Shown in pieces: positions 1 through 11,060 of a stretch of 64,000 nucleotides of DNA (positions are counted from its first letter, which is position 1; every line of letters starts with the position of its first letter). The stretch spans positions 77,543,510 to 77,607,509 of the forward strand of contig CM042151.1 in assembly GCA_023376005.1 (NCBI GenBank), written 5' to 3'. A model generated the notes under the pieces. The model searched no databases. It worked only from the letters and a program-made list of their open reading frames with translations, and was not told the origin of the DNA. The stretch is from Doryteuthis pealeii (lineage: Eukaryota; Mollusca; Cephalopoda; Myopsida; Loliginidae). Both the position numbers and the translations under genes were made by a program.

Positions 1-31
1 CACTCTAACGACTGAGCTAAACCGTAATCAA
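1..31 (-). repeat. 5' end of a tRNA gene or tRNA-derived SINE, cut by window edge
   Basis: Read on the minus strand, this is the start of a tRNA: the block TAGCTCAGTCGTTAGAG is a good D-arm/A-box. The rest would lie before base 1, so a true tRNA gene cannot be told from a SINE. Confidence 0.45.
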
Positions 32-2113
32 TTGATTAATTGAAAAATTCACGTAGAATGGAAAAAGTTGCAAAAAAAGTAAAATTTTCATAGACAAAAT
101 AATTACACAAGGTTCAAAGGAAGATTTCGTCAAAAACAAATGTTACAAATTTTGTCAATTATATAGAAATATTTTTTATCAACGCAACTGGAATGACAAG
201 ATTTGTCCAAGACAGCACGCAGCAACCTTGTGTAGATCACATCTAGTATTTTCCCCGAAATGCTTCGTTAGAATCCAAGTGGTGCAGTCGTACAATAACA
301 CTGATTTATATTATTATAACACGACTATAAATAGAAGAAAATTGGTGGATTATATATACTGAATGCTAAAATTATCCAAGGTACGTATCAGCTAGTTACA
401 TCGAGTACGGCTACGAGGAATTGTCTCTGATTTTAACATGAAGAGAAAGGATTAGGATTTTCATGAGGAACTTAGTATCAACTGAAAATATTATTACATC
501 AACATTTATGAACGTAGGCAAAGAAGTAAAGGAAACCAAAAACTGTCCAAATTTATAATCAAATATACGAACAGGAAAATTTAGCTCTGAGGAATTATAG
601 AATCATATGTGCGTGGATACCATCTGATACACCTGTAAGATAGCAGTTATATAACATTATTGTGAATGTTTTCGTGGGTAAAATCCTTTTTGAAATACAA
701 ATTACACATATTTGATAACGAAACTCTATTCTTAGTTCGGATAAGTAATAAAATTTAACCCAGTTTAGAACAAAGGATTTGGAAATCTTGCGTTTAATCT
801 CGGAGAATGAGAGTTGAGATGAGATTTGGAAGAAGGGGAAAATTTGAAAGTGAGTTAGTCAGGACCGTGCAGTGGACAGGAGAGGCCAACCATAGACTTG
901 GGAAGTAGAAGTCAGCCTTATCAGAAGTCCTAAAGGACCAGGGATGGATATTTCACCCACTCCCACCTCGACAATACAGAATAGAAGTTGAGAGAGTAGC
1001 AGACGGAATGGCAGAATGAATGCGAACCAAGTACCATATGCCTCATCTCTTCAATTTTTATTGTGTTCACCTAACTTTGTCTTGTCTTTTGTTCTCTTAT
1101 TTGTCAGCAAAGTGAAAACGAATCCATAATTAGCAACAAAGTAAATGCAAGAAATCAATGTTGAAATCTCTTATGCGTACAAATATAATCGGAACCGAAT
1201 CAACAGGTAAGGACACCATGGCATTCGTAAAGTATTACTACTTTGGCAATTTTCAGAACCTACATGGTTTTTAGAAACTTCAAAATCCAATGGTTTCATA
1301 TTTCCCTAAAGAAATAAACCCACATTCTCTATTGTGTGTCTTGAATGTATAACACAGTTTATAAACGCAGATTTATGGAAAAAGAATGTCAAAAGCCTGC
1401 ATAATTTATCATACGGACCTTCATACGGCTGAAGCAACAATATAAATGTTATTCCGCAAACCCAAAACGAGTGTGATATTACGAAATAATAATCAACAAA
1501 TATGTAACTGGTTTGTTTTAAATATTCAATTTGTATGTTTTTTCTTTCTTATAACTTACTCGCTCGAATAGAATTTATTATATTTCTCAAAGTATTTATA
1601 TTTCCCGTTCTTAATTTTACGAGGTCCAACAGCATAGACGCTATAATCACACAACGAGTGTGATATTACGAAATAATTATCAGCAAAAAAGAAGCTGCAT
1701 TTTTTTTTTTTTTTAAATATTCAATTCATGCTACTACGAACACAATACCAGTTCTAAATGAAGACTTCGACTGCATTAGAATTTTCACATATTTTGACAG
1801 TTCCAAATAAATGACTCATCAGTTTTGATTAAGAAATCTGTTTTATCTGCGTTCACGTAGACCAATGACTGTTGACGATTGCTCTTGGCAATGCATCAAA
1901 GATAACAAATACATATTCAGTTCCATATAAACGTAGACAAGTGGGAAAAACTTTAACAAAATCTCTTATCACTTATTACACGGACAAGTTACAATATTTA
2001 TCAGGTTTTTAGAAATGTGAAGAATCCATTTGAAAAAAAATCAAATCGCTGAACAGAAAACATTTCAGCAAGATAACAACTTCATATTCAGCTCCTTATA
2101 AACGAAGAGATGT

Positions 2114-2368
2114 ATGAAAAAAGAATTAAATGGAAAACGAATGTCAAAATCTATTTTCACTTATTACACGGACATGTACGAATATAGTCGAGGTCAAGCG
2201 ACAGAGAACAGAGACAGAAACACCTCCAAATCAAATTGCTGCTATTACCACATCAGTTTAAATCGAGGGGCTGTATGGCTTGAATCTAGCACAAATTTTG
2301 CCAGTGAAAAGGAAATATCCTATCACAGCAGTGAGGACAAAATAAAATGGAAACGAGTACGGAATTGA
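2114..2368 (+). pseudogene. Zinc-finger-array reading-frame remnant (84 codons)
   Basis: This open frame preserves two blocks that recur through the array. One reads TYYTDMYEYSRGQATENR (about residues 17-34). The other is the end of a finger, NFASEKEISYHSSEDK (about residues 61-76). In the finger block the first two zinc-ligand cysteines are replaced (the equivalent of CLEC reads WLES), so it cannot bind zinc in the usual way. The frame starts inside the repeat with no promoter or splice evidence. It is best read as a decayed zinc-finger exon. Confidence 0.5.
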
Positions 2369-2380
2369 CGCTAGATTTAA

Positions 2381-2593
2381 ATGCCATTCTTTATTGTGTG
2401 TTTAGAATATAGCACACAGTTGGCAGTTATATGGAAATATTCCATCATAACTTCGAGGTTGTTGCCATCTGGTAAGGACACCTTGGCCTTGGTAAAGTAT
2501 GACTATAGCGGTATGTTTCAATACCTAGCAGGTTTTTACAAACATAAAGTATACATTGATTTTATATTTGAAAGAAATAGTATCGATGAATAG
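2381..2593 (+). pseudogene. Longest surviving copy of the recurrent GKDT...YL peptide
   Basis: The 70-codon frame contains, from about residue 31, GKDTLALVKYDYSGMFQYL. This peptide recurs in the same frame in at least seven other places in the first 25 kb. Here it continues past the position where most copies stop, into a segment reading IDFIFERNSIDE before the stop. It has no zinc ligands and I do not recognise the family. It sits between finger remnants, so it was probably part of the same ancestral zinc-finger gene. Confidence 0.4.
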
Positions 2594-3889
2594 AAGACAT
2601 TCCACTAAGTACATATTGGCCAGTTTACATCGTTGTCGGTTACAATGAAATGTCCGATTTTAAACCGAAGAGAAAGGAATGTCATTTTTATAAGGAACTT
2701 ATTATCAACTAATAGGCAAATGGAAAGAAGTAAATAAAGAAACTGTCTAAATTTATTATAAATTATACGAACAAGAATATGACGGAAAATAACAGTCTAA
2801 ACAGTGATAATATTTCCGGCTACCAGAAACCGAAACAAAGAATACATTTGGTTTCATATTTGAAAGAAAGCAAATCGCTTTTATCACTTATTACGCGGAC
2901 GTAATGAAAAATGAATGTCAAAATCATTATTACACGGATATGTATGAACATAGTCGAAGTTAAGCGACAGAGAACACAGCCAGAACACAAAACACTTCCA
3001 AATTAAATTGTTGCAGTTGCTACATCGGATTAATGGAAACCGACTGTCGAAAGCCTTTATAGCTTATTAAACGGACATATCCTATTGCAGCTGCGATGAA
3101 ACAAAGACGAATACAAAAGTTTTGAACATCTCTTATATTTGTTTTAATCTTCTGTAGAATTTATATATTTTCCCTATATTTAGAGGTTTTTAAAAACTCA
3201 ATAATATATTAATTATATATTTGAAGAGAAAGAGAAAAAGAAAATGATATGGCTGAACATTAGAATTCTATTAACATAGATTTGTGGAAAAAGGTGAATG
3301 GAAAACGAATGTCAAAATCCTTAATAATTTATTATACGGATATATATATGAATATAGCTAAAGCAACAATATAGAAGTTATGTCGCAAATACACAACGAG
3401 TGTAGTATTACGAAATAATTATCAACAAATATATTTCTGTTTTATTTTAGATATACAATTTTAGTTTTTTTTCTTTCTTATAACTTACTCGCTCAAATAG
3501 TTTTTATTATATTCTAAAGGTATTTATATTTCTCATTCTTAACTTTTCGAAGTTCAACAGTATCGACGATACGCTCTAAGTACACACCGAATACGAAGTA
3601 ATCATCAGCAAATAGATAGCTGCTTTGTTCGAAATATTCAATTTTTTAATTATATTTCAAGGTATTTATATTTCTCATTTTTTAGTTTTTCGAAGATTTA
3701 TCAATTTTAACGACCATTCTTTAATTAATTTGTTTTCTACGTTTTATCATTCTTGAAGTTCTGCCATAATTAATACACTTTCGAATCATGTTACTATGAA
3801 CACAATACCAGTTATCAATGAAGAATTTAACTGCCTTAAAATTTTAAAATATTTTGACAGTTCCAAAGACATGTCCCATCAGAGTTGAT

Positions 3890-4625
3890 TAAGATATTTG
3901 GGTTTATCTGTTCACGTGGGCCAATGCCTGTTCATACTAACTTCTGGCTATGCAGCAAAGATTCGGCTTGAGCAGATACATTTACAAGAAATGTTAGATA
4001 ATCCATGTAGCCATCTTCAGTAATAGTTTCCACGGGATATCTTCTTTTTTTCTTTCTTATAACTCAAATAGTTTTTTTGTATATTTCAAAGGTATTTATA
4101 TTTCTCATTCTTAATTTTTCGAGGTTCAACGCTCACACTGAATATGAGGTGATAATCAGCAAATAGGTAGCTGCTTTGTTCGAAATACTCAATTTTTAAT
4201 TATATTTTAAATGTATTTTTATTTCTCATTCTTAATTTTTTGAAGATTTATTAATTGTAATTGCCATTCTTTAATTGATATGTTTTCTACGTCCTATCAT
4301 TCTTGAATGTGACACAAATTTTGCCATAAGTAATACACTTTCGAATCATGTTACTACGAAAACCCATACCAGTTATCAATGAAGAATTTAAGTGCCTTAA
4401 AATTTTTATTCATTTTGACAGATCCAAAGACATGTCCCATCAGAGTTGATTAAGATATTTGGGTTTATCTGTTCACGTGGGCCAATGCCTGTTCATACTA
4501 GCTTCTGGCTATGCAGCAAAGATCCGGCTTGAGCAGATACATTTACAAGAAATATTAGATAATCCATGTAGCCATCTTCAGTAATAGTTTCCACGGGATA
4601 TCTTCTGCTTTTTGCCTTTTTAAAA
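3890..4625 (-). mobile_element. Two LINE reverse-transcriptase fragments (older array copies)
   Basis: Minus-strand segments near 3890-4055 and 4450-4625 read RRYPVETITEDGYMDY then NVSAQAGSLLHSQ. These correspond to the palm region of a LINE reverse transcriptase around the YADD box; here that box reads YMDY. The same fragment, always reversed relative to the fingers, recurs at 12.1, 15.3, 18.5, 21.7 and 23.75 kb, so it belongs to the macro-repeat and is not an independent insertion each time. Confidence 0.7.
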
Positions 4626-4934
4626 AAGACCTCGGTTGTCTTGTATTATGCAGGGTTAAAAAGCAACATTTACAGATATTAAGTATCCATTGATTACCAA
4701 TATCTAAAACAAGGTGCATTTCTGAACAGAAAATATTTCAGCCAAGTGAAAAATACTAATACTTCTAGGAACACAACATGAGTTCTCAATGAAGAATTCA
4801 TTCACCTTTAATGTGATAAGAAATTTATTAGCCATGAGGAATTACCGAATTACACATGCGTGGAAATAATCTTCTACATCTGCGAGATTAAATTCCAAAG
4901 TGATGAATTATTTGAGCAATAGCTAAATCGACAG

Positions 4935-5160
4935 ACCAGACCTTGGAAGTTGTAGAAAGGAAAACATCTAACGATATATTCTCCGATACGGGGACACACC
5001 TTTGAACAAAGGAGAAAACTAAGAAAGACCCATTAATGAATTCAAAAACATTGAAAATATTATTTTCAAAAGAGATTTGCCCAGAAATCCGTTCCTATAT
5101 TTGTCAGGAAATCTACATTATAATCACCAATATCATTGTTATGACTATCACGATACTATT
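4935..5160 (+). repeat. 5'-truncated copy of the 65-codon module
   Basis: It begins at the block reading 'accttggaagttgtagaaag' and continues through the 'gaaaacatctaacgatatattc' and 'gagatttgcccagaaatcc' blocks. These form the 3' half of the module seen complete at 5.22, 9.53 and 10.98 kb. The part coding the 65-residue frame is missing. Confidence 0.65.
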
Positions 5161-5277
5161 TGAGTTTTGTGCAATAAGATAGCAATTATGTAACATTATG
5201 GGGAACGTTTTCGTGGGTAAAATCTGTTTTTCTGTATTTGCAGGTTTTTCGAAACAAGGATATTAAAATAAGACAAG

Positions 5278-5475
5278 ATGTCAATAACTTATGAACTAAG
5301 AGATATTTTAGAAAGCAAATGGTTCCACAAATCTCCAAATGTTCTGTCAATTCTTACTGGGATAATAATTAATCCAGCTGAAATGAAACAACGTAAATCA
5401 GACCGGAAAAACGAAGCATCGCCAAATGCAAATCCTGCTCAGCTAAATCTACACACAATACCTTGGAAGTCGTAG
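5278..5475 (+). CDS. Repeated 65-residue exon, unknown family (copy 1)
   Basis: The 65-residue frame begins SITYELRDILESKWFHKS and ends in a Lys/Arg/Asn-rich tail. It recurs at 9584 (frameshifted) and 11061 (intact). A clear acceptor-like site, tattttgcag-type with AG at 5242-5243, lies 34 bases upstream. The ATG is the first after an in-frame TAA at 5272-5274, so translation would start here. There are no Cys residues, so it is not a finger. Downstream sequence shares the EICPEI tail of the single-finger exons at 6.3 and 7.2 kb, so it was probably a 5' coding exon of the same gene family. Function is unknown. It could also be a fossil kept open by recent duplication. Confidence 0.4.
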   Translation: MSITYELRDILESKWFHKSPNVLSILTGIIINPAEMKQRKSDRKNEASPNANPAQLNLHTIPWKS

Positions 5476-6014
5476 AAAGGAAAACATCTAACGATATATT
5501 CTACGATACGGACACATACCTTTGAACAAAGGAGAAAACTAAGTAAAACACATTAATGAATTCAAAAACATTAAAAATATTATTTTCAAAAGAGATTTGC
5601 CCAGAAATTCGTTTCTATATTTGGCAGGAACATCCACAATCACCAATATCATTGTTAAGACTATTATCACGATACTATTTTAGTTATTAAAAAAATAAGA
5701 TAGGAGTTATGTGACATGATAGTGAATGTTACTTTTGTGGGGTGCTGCTTCTAGAATACTTCAGGACAGTACGCAGCAGAATTGTGTAGTTCCCATCTAG
5801 CTATTTCTCCAGGAGTTTCATTAAAGTTCAAGTGGTGTAGTCAGACAGTAGTACTAACACGGTTATAACTTGGAAGACTTCTGCTTTATTCAGAATACAT
5901 CAGAGAGATAAGATTTGAATGATTCCTAATTTGTCAATATTAGTCCATACCTTGCCTATAATAAAAATAAACGATATAGCATTTTAGTAAAATTCATTAT
6001 TTTTTAATTACATA

Positions 6015-6092
6015 ACTATGTATAGGGATACGTAGACAATGTACACCACTCTGTCGGTGGCCCTTATACACTGACCGTATCCCCTACAGTAG
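6015..6092. repeat. Short nested hairpin
   Basis: GGGATACG (6025-6032) pairs with CGTATCCC (6076-6083), and inside it CCAC (6045-6048) pairs with GTGG (6057-6060) around a 7-base loop. The roughly 60-base fold resembles a shrunken tRNA-like or small MITE hairpin. No gene lies nearby. Confidence 0.35.
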
Positions 6093-6272
6093 GGTAGTCC
6101 CCAAAGACAAAGAAAAAATGTTACTTTATTCTTATACTTCATAAAAAAAACTTGGCTGTTATTTTTTTAACCAAATGTTTTTGTCATTTGTATTTTTAAT
6201 CATTTTAATCAAATCCAATGCTAAGGAATTTGAATAAAACAGCATTTATTTAATTTTTTTTTCTTTCTGCAG

Positions 6273-6535
6273 CTGCTTTCTACTGTTCTGATTTTGCTAC
6301 TCTTCCTCCATATACTAAAGCTGCTGCTCCTACTGTAATCAATGAAGAATTCATTTACTTCGAATGTGGCAAGACATTTATCACCTATGTCGAATTCTCA
6401 AAACACATACAAGAGATGTACCCAGAAATTTGTCCTATATTTGTCCTATATTTAGCAGGCATTTTTAATTTCAAAGCACATTTCTTCCTTGACATTGGAC
6501 ATACTTCCGTAGTGAATACCATTCACAGATATTAA
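6273..6535 (+). pseudogene. Single C2H2-type finger terminal exon, copy 1 (first Cys lost)
   Basis: A polypyrimidine tract and AG (6271-6272) precede an open frame starting in phase 2 (first full codon 6275, stop 6533-6535, 86 codons). It reads AAFYCSDFATLPPYTKAAA, then the finger core ECGKTFITYVEFSKHIQEMY. In the paired copy at 7232 the finger is CFVC...H...C. Here the first Cys is Tyr and the last ligand Cys is also Tyr, so the zinc site is broken. The frame runs on past the stop position of copy 2 because of small changes. It is a duplicated exon of a lineage-specific zinc-finger gene, now probably a pseudogene. Confidence 0.55.
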
Positions 6536-7231
6536 AAATTCTATAAGGGAACGTTCTGTAACGATGATTATATATATACTTTTTCTTATGTAATCGTCCT
6601 ATTATCTCCCTTTTTATACCCCGGATGTTTAAAATATAAAGAATATTGAAATATTACGGAAAAAGTATCTAAATATGTTTTCATATATAATCATTCTTTT
6701 ATTTCCGTTTTATATCCCGGGATGTTTTATAGACATGAAATATATAGAAACTAATTGTACCTCACTTATCAAAATATTTTGTACAATTATCATCATAGAA
6801 ATTAAGAATTATCGTTTTAAACACGTTTTCATTAAGAAAATGTATTTTCACGTTTTCATTAAGAAAATGTATTTTAGCAATACGATGTTTCTTATTATTA
6901 AAACTACAGTTTTGTAGATTTACAGACGTATCAAACAATCGTGAAAATGTATAGTTTAAACTAATGTGTATTTAATAAATTTTGTTTGTGTTGAAATATT
7001 GAGTTTGTGTTTGTAATATTTTCTTTTGTTTAAATTTGTATTTAAGGAGTTGAATAGAAAAATCACATTCGTCCAGAAAAATCTAGATGATGTAGGAGTT
7101 GATGAGTATTTAAAACGATGGAAATTTTAAATACTCCTTAACAGCAAGCATTTTCTTCAAGAGTATTTGTCGCTTCTTTATCTGTGCTATCCAGTTTGGC
7201 AATAAATCATTTATTTAATGTTTTTCTGTAG

Positions 7232-7407
7232 CTGCTTTCTACTGTTCTGATTTTGCTACTCTTTCTCCATATACTAAAGCTGCTGCTCCTATTGTAATCA
7301 ATGAAGAATTCATTTGCTTTGTATGTGGCAAGACATTTATTACCAATGACGAATTATCAAAACACATCAACGAGATTTGCCCAGAAATTCCTTCCTATAT
7401 TTGGTAG
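7232..7407 (+). CDS. Single C2HC-type zinc-finger terminal exon, copy 2
   Basis: An acceptor site (tttttctgtag, AG 7230-7231) opens an exon in phase 2. Full codons run from 7234 to a TAG at 7405-7407, 57 codons. The frame reads AAFYCSDFATLSPYTKAAA and then a finger with all four ligands: CFVC, 12 residues, H, 4 residues, C (FVCGKTFITNDELSKHINEI). C-x2-C-x12-H-x4-C is a C2HC variant of the classical finger. It agrees almost base for base with 6273 in the exon, while the introns differ. Whether it is still spliced is unknown. The upstream exon may be the 65-codon exon type at 5.3 or 11.1 kb. Confidence 0.5.
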
Positions 7408-7830
7408 GAACATTCAAATTATAATCACCAATATCATTGTTATAACTATTATCACGATACTATTTCAGTTATGTGCAATAAGATAGCAGTTATGTAACTT
7501 TATGGTGAACGTTTTCGTAGGTAAAATCCATTCCATTGTATTGGATATGTGTTCATGCCTATCTTGATCAATGCAATATTTCAAATTCAATGAATATTTC
7601 CTCATTGTCATAGCAAATAATGCAGGGAATATTCTTGTAAAGAGAACTTAAGAAAATAATTGTGCGTTACTTATAAAAATATTTGTACAATTATCATCAT
7701 AGTAATTAATAAATATCTCTTTTTGAAATACAAATTACACATATTTGATAACGAGACTCTATTCTCAGCATTTCGATATTCGTTATTATAACAATATGCA
7801 TTGGTGCAGAAGGAAAATCTTATGCAAGCA

Positions 7831-7942
7831 AGTGTGTGTGTGTGTGTGTGTGTGCGTTTGTGTGAATATATAATTCTAGCTAGTAATATATATACATAGT
7901 AGTAATATCGTTCATATGTGTATTCAGTGTGGATCGTGTGTA

Positions 7943-7989
<47 letters not shown>

Positions 7990-8045
7990 ATATACATATA
8001 TTGTGTAATACTATGCATTGCGGTGTATATATATATATATGTATA
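7831..8045. repeat. (GT)n/(TA)n microsatellite cluster
   Basis: Several runs of GT and TA dinucleotides (7831-7854, about 7937-7990, 8027-8042) interrupt otherwise ordinary sequence. Open frames reported across them on the minus strand (poly Tyr/Ile/His/Thr) are artefacts of the repeat. Confidence 0.9.
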
Positions 8046-8289
8046 TAGATTACAGATAGAAACAAGTGAATATGTGAATGAATAGTATGTAAGAGTGGAT
8101 CATGTGTGTAGAAAATGAATACTTAAATAAAATAGATAGGAAGATATTTGATATCCTGCAGTGCCAAATTGTCTGAGAATTAGTTATTCCTGTTAATTGT
8201 TGAAATCGTCATTTGTTTAAATTGGGTTATGTGGATTTAGTTTACCTATTGTTTAAATTTCATTAAAAAAAACAGGTCAAAGGAAAGGG

Positions 8290-8545
8290 GGGAACTTGTA
8301 TATATACAGAGTTCCAGCTAGAGGCAGTTTTACGGCCGGTCTTCAGGGGGACAATATTGTCAGTAGCAGCAGAGATAGAAGCTAGCCAAGAATCCACATC
8401 AGTGAACCAGTAATTCAACTTAGTCATATAACAACTTTTTACCAGATGATATAGTGCACCACAAACTTCACAAGTGTCATACCTTCCTCTTCCATCAGTG
8501 TCCTATTAACAGACTTTTTGTTTTGTTTTGCTTCTTTTAATCCTT
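8290..8545 (+). mobile_element. Possible LTR or leader remnant upstream of the gag relic
   Basis: This stretch lies directly before the gag-like relic and has a TATATATA box near 8301 followed by less AT-rich sequence. It may be the 3' part of a 5' LTR plus leader. No second copy is in the window, so no LTR boundaries can be drawn. Confidence 0.25.
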
Positions 8546-8559
8546 GTGAACCCGTCTCT

Positions 8560-9360
8560 GACTCGTGCCTTCGAATCGGCCAGCACAGAACATCACAACG
8601 TTGGGGTATGAACATTGTGCAACGAAGATCCCCATTTTCACGGGAAAGGCCTCTGAATTTCAACACTGGGTAGAGGCTCTGAAAAAGAAAGCTAGAATTG
8701 ACCAGCTGACACAGAGTTGGTGAATCTGGCTTATGACTATTCAGACGGGGTTGTATCTGAATATATCGGACTATATTTGGACGATAATCCTGAGAGTAAC
8801 TGGGGGAGATCTCTTAGTGCAACTGATGAACTAGTACAGTGACTATACTAGTGCGACTGACGCTGCAAGAGCATTAATCAAAGTTAAAGAGAAAGTTGGA
8901 GAGAACACTTTCGGAACTGGTTAGTAGAATTTTAGGGTTAGCAAAGATTGCCTACAAAGACGCTGTCCAACGTGAAGGGGAAGCGGTGCAGGCACAGCTG
9001 GCTGAGTATTTCAGGGACGCAATAGAAAATTCGTTCGCAAGGGAAGACAGCAAGGGCGGCCCCAACCTCAGTAGCGGAGGCGTTTGAAACGGCATTGTCA
9101 TAGTAATAGTTATAATTATATTAGTATTTGTAATCCGGGGAAGGCAGAAATTAAATAGTACGGCGAAAGATATGCCAGAAAAGGGACACGATAGCATGAA
9201 ATATCAGCAATTACGGTAGGGACCAAAGGGAAAAAGACACCATAGCCGTCACGATTATGGACCAACTGAACCCTTCATGTCCAGTGCAGACACGATCTCA
9301 GGAGGCTCTGCAACTTGGTTCCTAAAGACGAAGGCATTAAAAACTTTTTTAAAAAGATAA
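8560..9360 (+). mobile_element. Retroelement gag relic followed by a hydrophobic helix (copy 1)
   Basis: Plus-strand frames, broken by frameshifts and stops, read IPIFTGKASEFQHWVEALKK near 8628, then pieces such as DNPESNWG, and finally an open segment (8896-9087) with LAEYFRDAIENSF. This is the layout of a capsid (Gag) protein of an LTR retroelement of the Ty3/BEL kind. After the TGA that ends this segment the same frame continues with GIVIVIVIIILVFVIRG, a clear membrane-spanning helix, then a basic tail. No protease, reverse transcriptase or integrase is seen. Part of the segment (8964 onwards) is duplicated at 10317. It is non-functional as it stands. Confidence 0.6.
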
Positions 9361-9529
9361 AGAAACAAACAAAAATGTTGAAATAATTAGTGTCACCATT
9401 AACAGACCATGGCCTTCTAGTCCTTGTAAAGCACCATTATAACGATAAAAAAAGTAAGATTCTTACCTTCCTTAAATTTTTTTTAACACTATATCCGATA
9501 ATGTTATATTTTGTTTGAATTATAAAATT

Positions 9530-10316
9530 CATTTTTTCTGTATTTGCGGGTTTTTCGAAACAAGGATATTAAAATAAGACAAGATGTCAATAACTTATGA
9601 ACTAAGAGATATTTTAGAAAGCAAATGGTTCCACAAATCTCCAAATGTTCTGTCAATTCTTACTGGGATAATAATTAATCGAGCTGAAACAAAAACGTAA
9701 TCAGACGGAAAAACGAAGCATCGCCAAATGCAAATCCTGCTCAGCTAAATCTACACACAATACCTTGGAAGTCGTAGAAAGGAAAACATCTAACGATATA
9801 TTCTACGATACGGACACACACATTTGAACAAAGGAGAAAACTAAGAAAAACACATTAATGAATTCAAAAACATTAAAATATTATTTTCAAAAGAGATTTG
9901 CCCAGAAATCAAAACACAAAGATTTGCCCAGAAATTCGTTCCTATATTTGGTAGGAACATCCACATTATAATCACCAATATCATTGTTAAGACTATTATC
10001 ACGATACTATTTGAGTTTTTTTTTTTTTAATAAGATAGCAGTTATGTGATATCATAGTGAACGTTACTTTTGTGGGGTGTTGCTTCTAGAATAAGTTTAA
10101 GACAGTACGCAGCAGAATTGTGTAGTTCCCATCTAGCTATTTCTCCAGGAGTTTCATTAAAGTTCAAGTGGTGTAGTCAGGCAGTAGTACTAACACGGTT
10201 ATACTTGGAAGACTTCTGCTTTATTCAGAATACATCAGAGAGATAAGGTTTGAATGATTCCTAATTTGTCAATATTAGTCCATACCTTGCCTATAATAAT
10301 AATAAACAATATAGTA
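9530..10316 (+). pseudogene. 65-codon module, copy 2 (frameshifted, acceptor broken)
   Basis: The ATG is at 9584. The frame matches copies 1 and 3 up to about residue 35 and is then shifted by small deletions near 9690. The acceptor is changed from GCAG to GCGG at 9547-9550. The downstream non-coding blocks (10030-10300) match those after copy 1 at 5690-5990. It lies between the two gag relics and is part of the segment duplicated at 10317-11440. Confidence 0.6.
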
Positions 10317-10800
10317 TGTCCAACCTGAAGGCGAAGCCATGCAGGCGCAGCTGGCTGAGTATTTCAGGGACGCAATAGAAAATTCGTTCGCAAGGGAAGA
10401 CAGCAAGGGCGGCCCAAACCTCAGTAGCGGAGGCGTTTGAAACGGCCTTGTCATAGAAATAGTTATAATTATATTAGTATTTGTAATCCGGGGAGGCAGA
10501 AATTAAATAGTACGGCGAAAGATATGCCAGAAAAGGGACACGATAGCATGAAATATCAGCAATTACGGAGGGACCAAAGGGGAAAAAACACCAAGCCGTC
10601 ACGATTATGGACTAACTGAACCCTTCATGTCCAGTGCAGACACGACCTCAAGAGGCTCTGCAACTTGGCGTCCTAAAGACGAAGGCATTAAAAACTTTTT
10701 AAAAAGATAAAAAAGAAACAAACAAAAATGTTAAAATAATTAGTGTCACCATTAACAGACCAGGACCTTCTATTCCTTGTAAAGCATCATCATAACGGTA
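10317..10800 (+). mobile_element. gag-C/hydrophobic-helix relic, copy 2
   Basis: It begins abruptly at the block equivalent to 8964 and repeats LAEYFRDAIENSF, the TGA, the hydrophobic helix (here NGLVIEIVIIILVFVI) and the tail. A one-base deletion after the helix shifts the tail frame relative to copy 1. Together with the following module it forms a second copy of the 8964-10316 segment, so it arose by local duplication, not a new insertion. Confidence 0.6.
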
Positions 10801-10845
10801 ACAGTTTCTTTTATAGAAATCTATAAACAAGTAAGTAGTCTTGAG

Positions 10846-10995
10846 ATGTATTACTCGCGTTCCTTTGATGATTCGTCAATAGTTAGAATTGAAGAAGTTC
10901 TTGATCGATTCATCAAAACAAAAAAGGATGATTCTGACATTTCTAAGACCTTTTTTAACACTATATCCGATAATGTTATATTTTGTTTGAATTAA
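10846..10995 (+). CDS. Short open frame, 49 residues, unknown
   Basis: ATG at 10846, stop TAA at 10993-10995. The product is hydrophilic and acidic/basic mixed: it starts MYYSRSFDDSSIVRIEEVLD and has a KTKKDDSDISK stretch. About 125 bp of it is present here but absent from the otherwise duplicated segment at about 9440-9500, where only the last 45 bases remain. It ends just before the acceptor-like site of the next 65-codon exon, so it could be an upstream exon ending in an intron. No family is recognised. Confidence 0.25.
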   Translation: MYYSRSFDDSSIVRIEEVLDRFIKTKKDDSDISKTFFNTISDNVIFCLN

Positions 10996-11060
10996 TTATA
11001 AAATTCATTTTTTCTGTCTTTTTCAGGTTTTTTGAAACAAGGATATTAGAATAAGACAAG

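Larger units (their letters stand above)
32..4940 (+). repeat. Old, degenerate copies of the zinc-finger-derived macro-repeat
   Basis: This stretch has no intact gene but is collinear in blocks with the 11.45-23.13 kb array. Matching blocks include the 'aggacaccatgg' peptide block (1204, 2472), the 'attatcagcaaaaaagaag' block (near 1675), the finger block reading NFASEKEISYHS (near 2290), two finger remnants near 3830 and 4390, and two reverse LINE fragments near 3900 and 4450. Copies are more diverged and rearranged than those of the array, so they look like earlier rounds of the same amplification. Two short open frames (2114-2368, 2381-2593) are surviving pieces of the ancestral reading frame, not separate genes. 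Confidence 0.7.

Noticed and set aside
7671..8065. Minus-strand frames rich in Tyr, Ile, His and Thr
   Set aside because: They are translations of (GT)n and (TA)n microsatellites.
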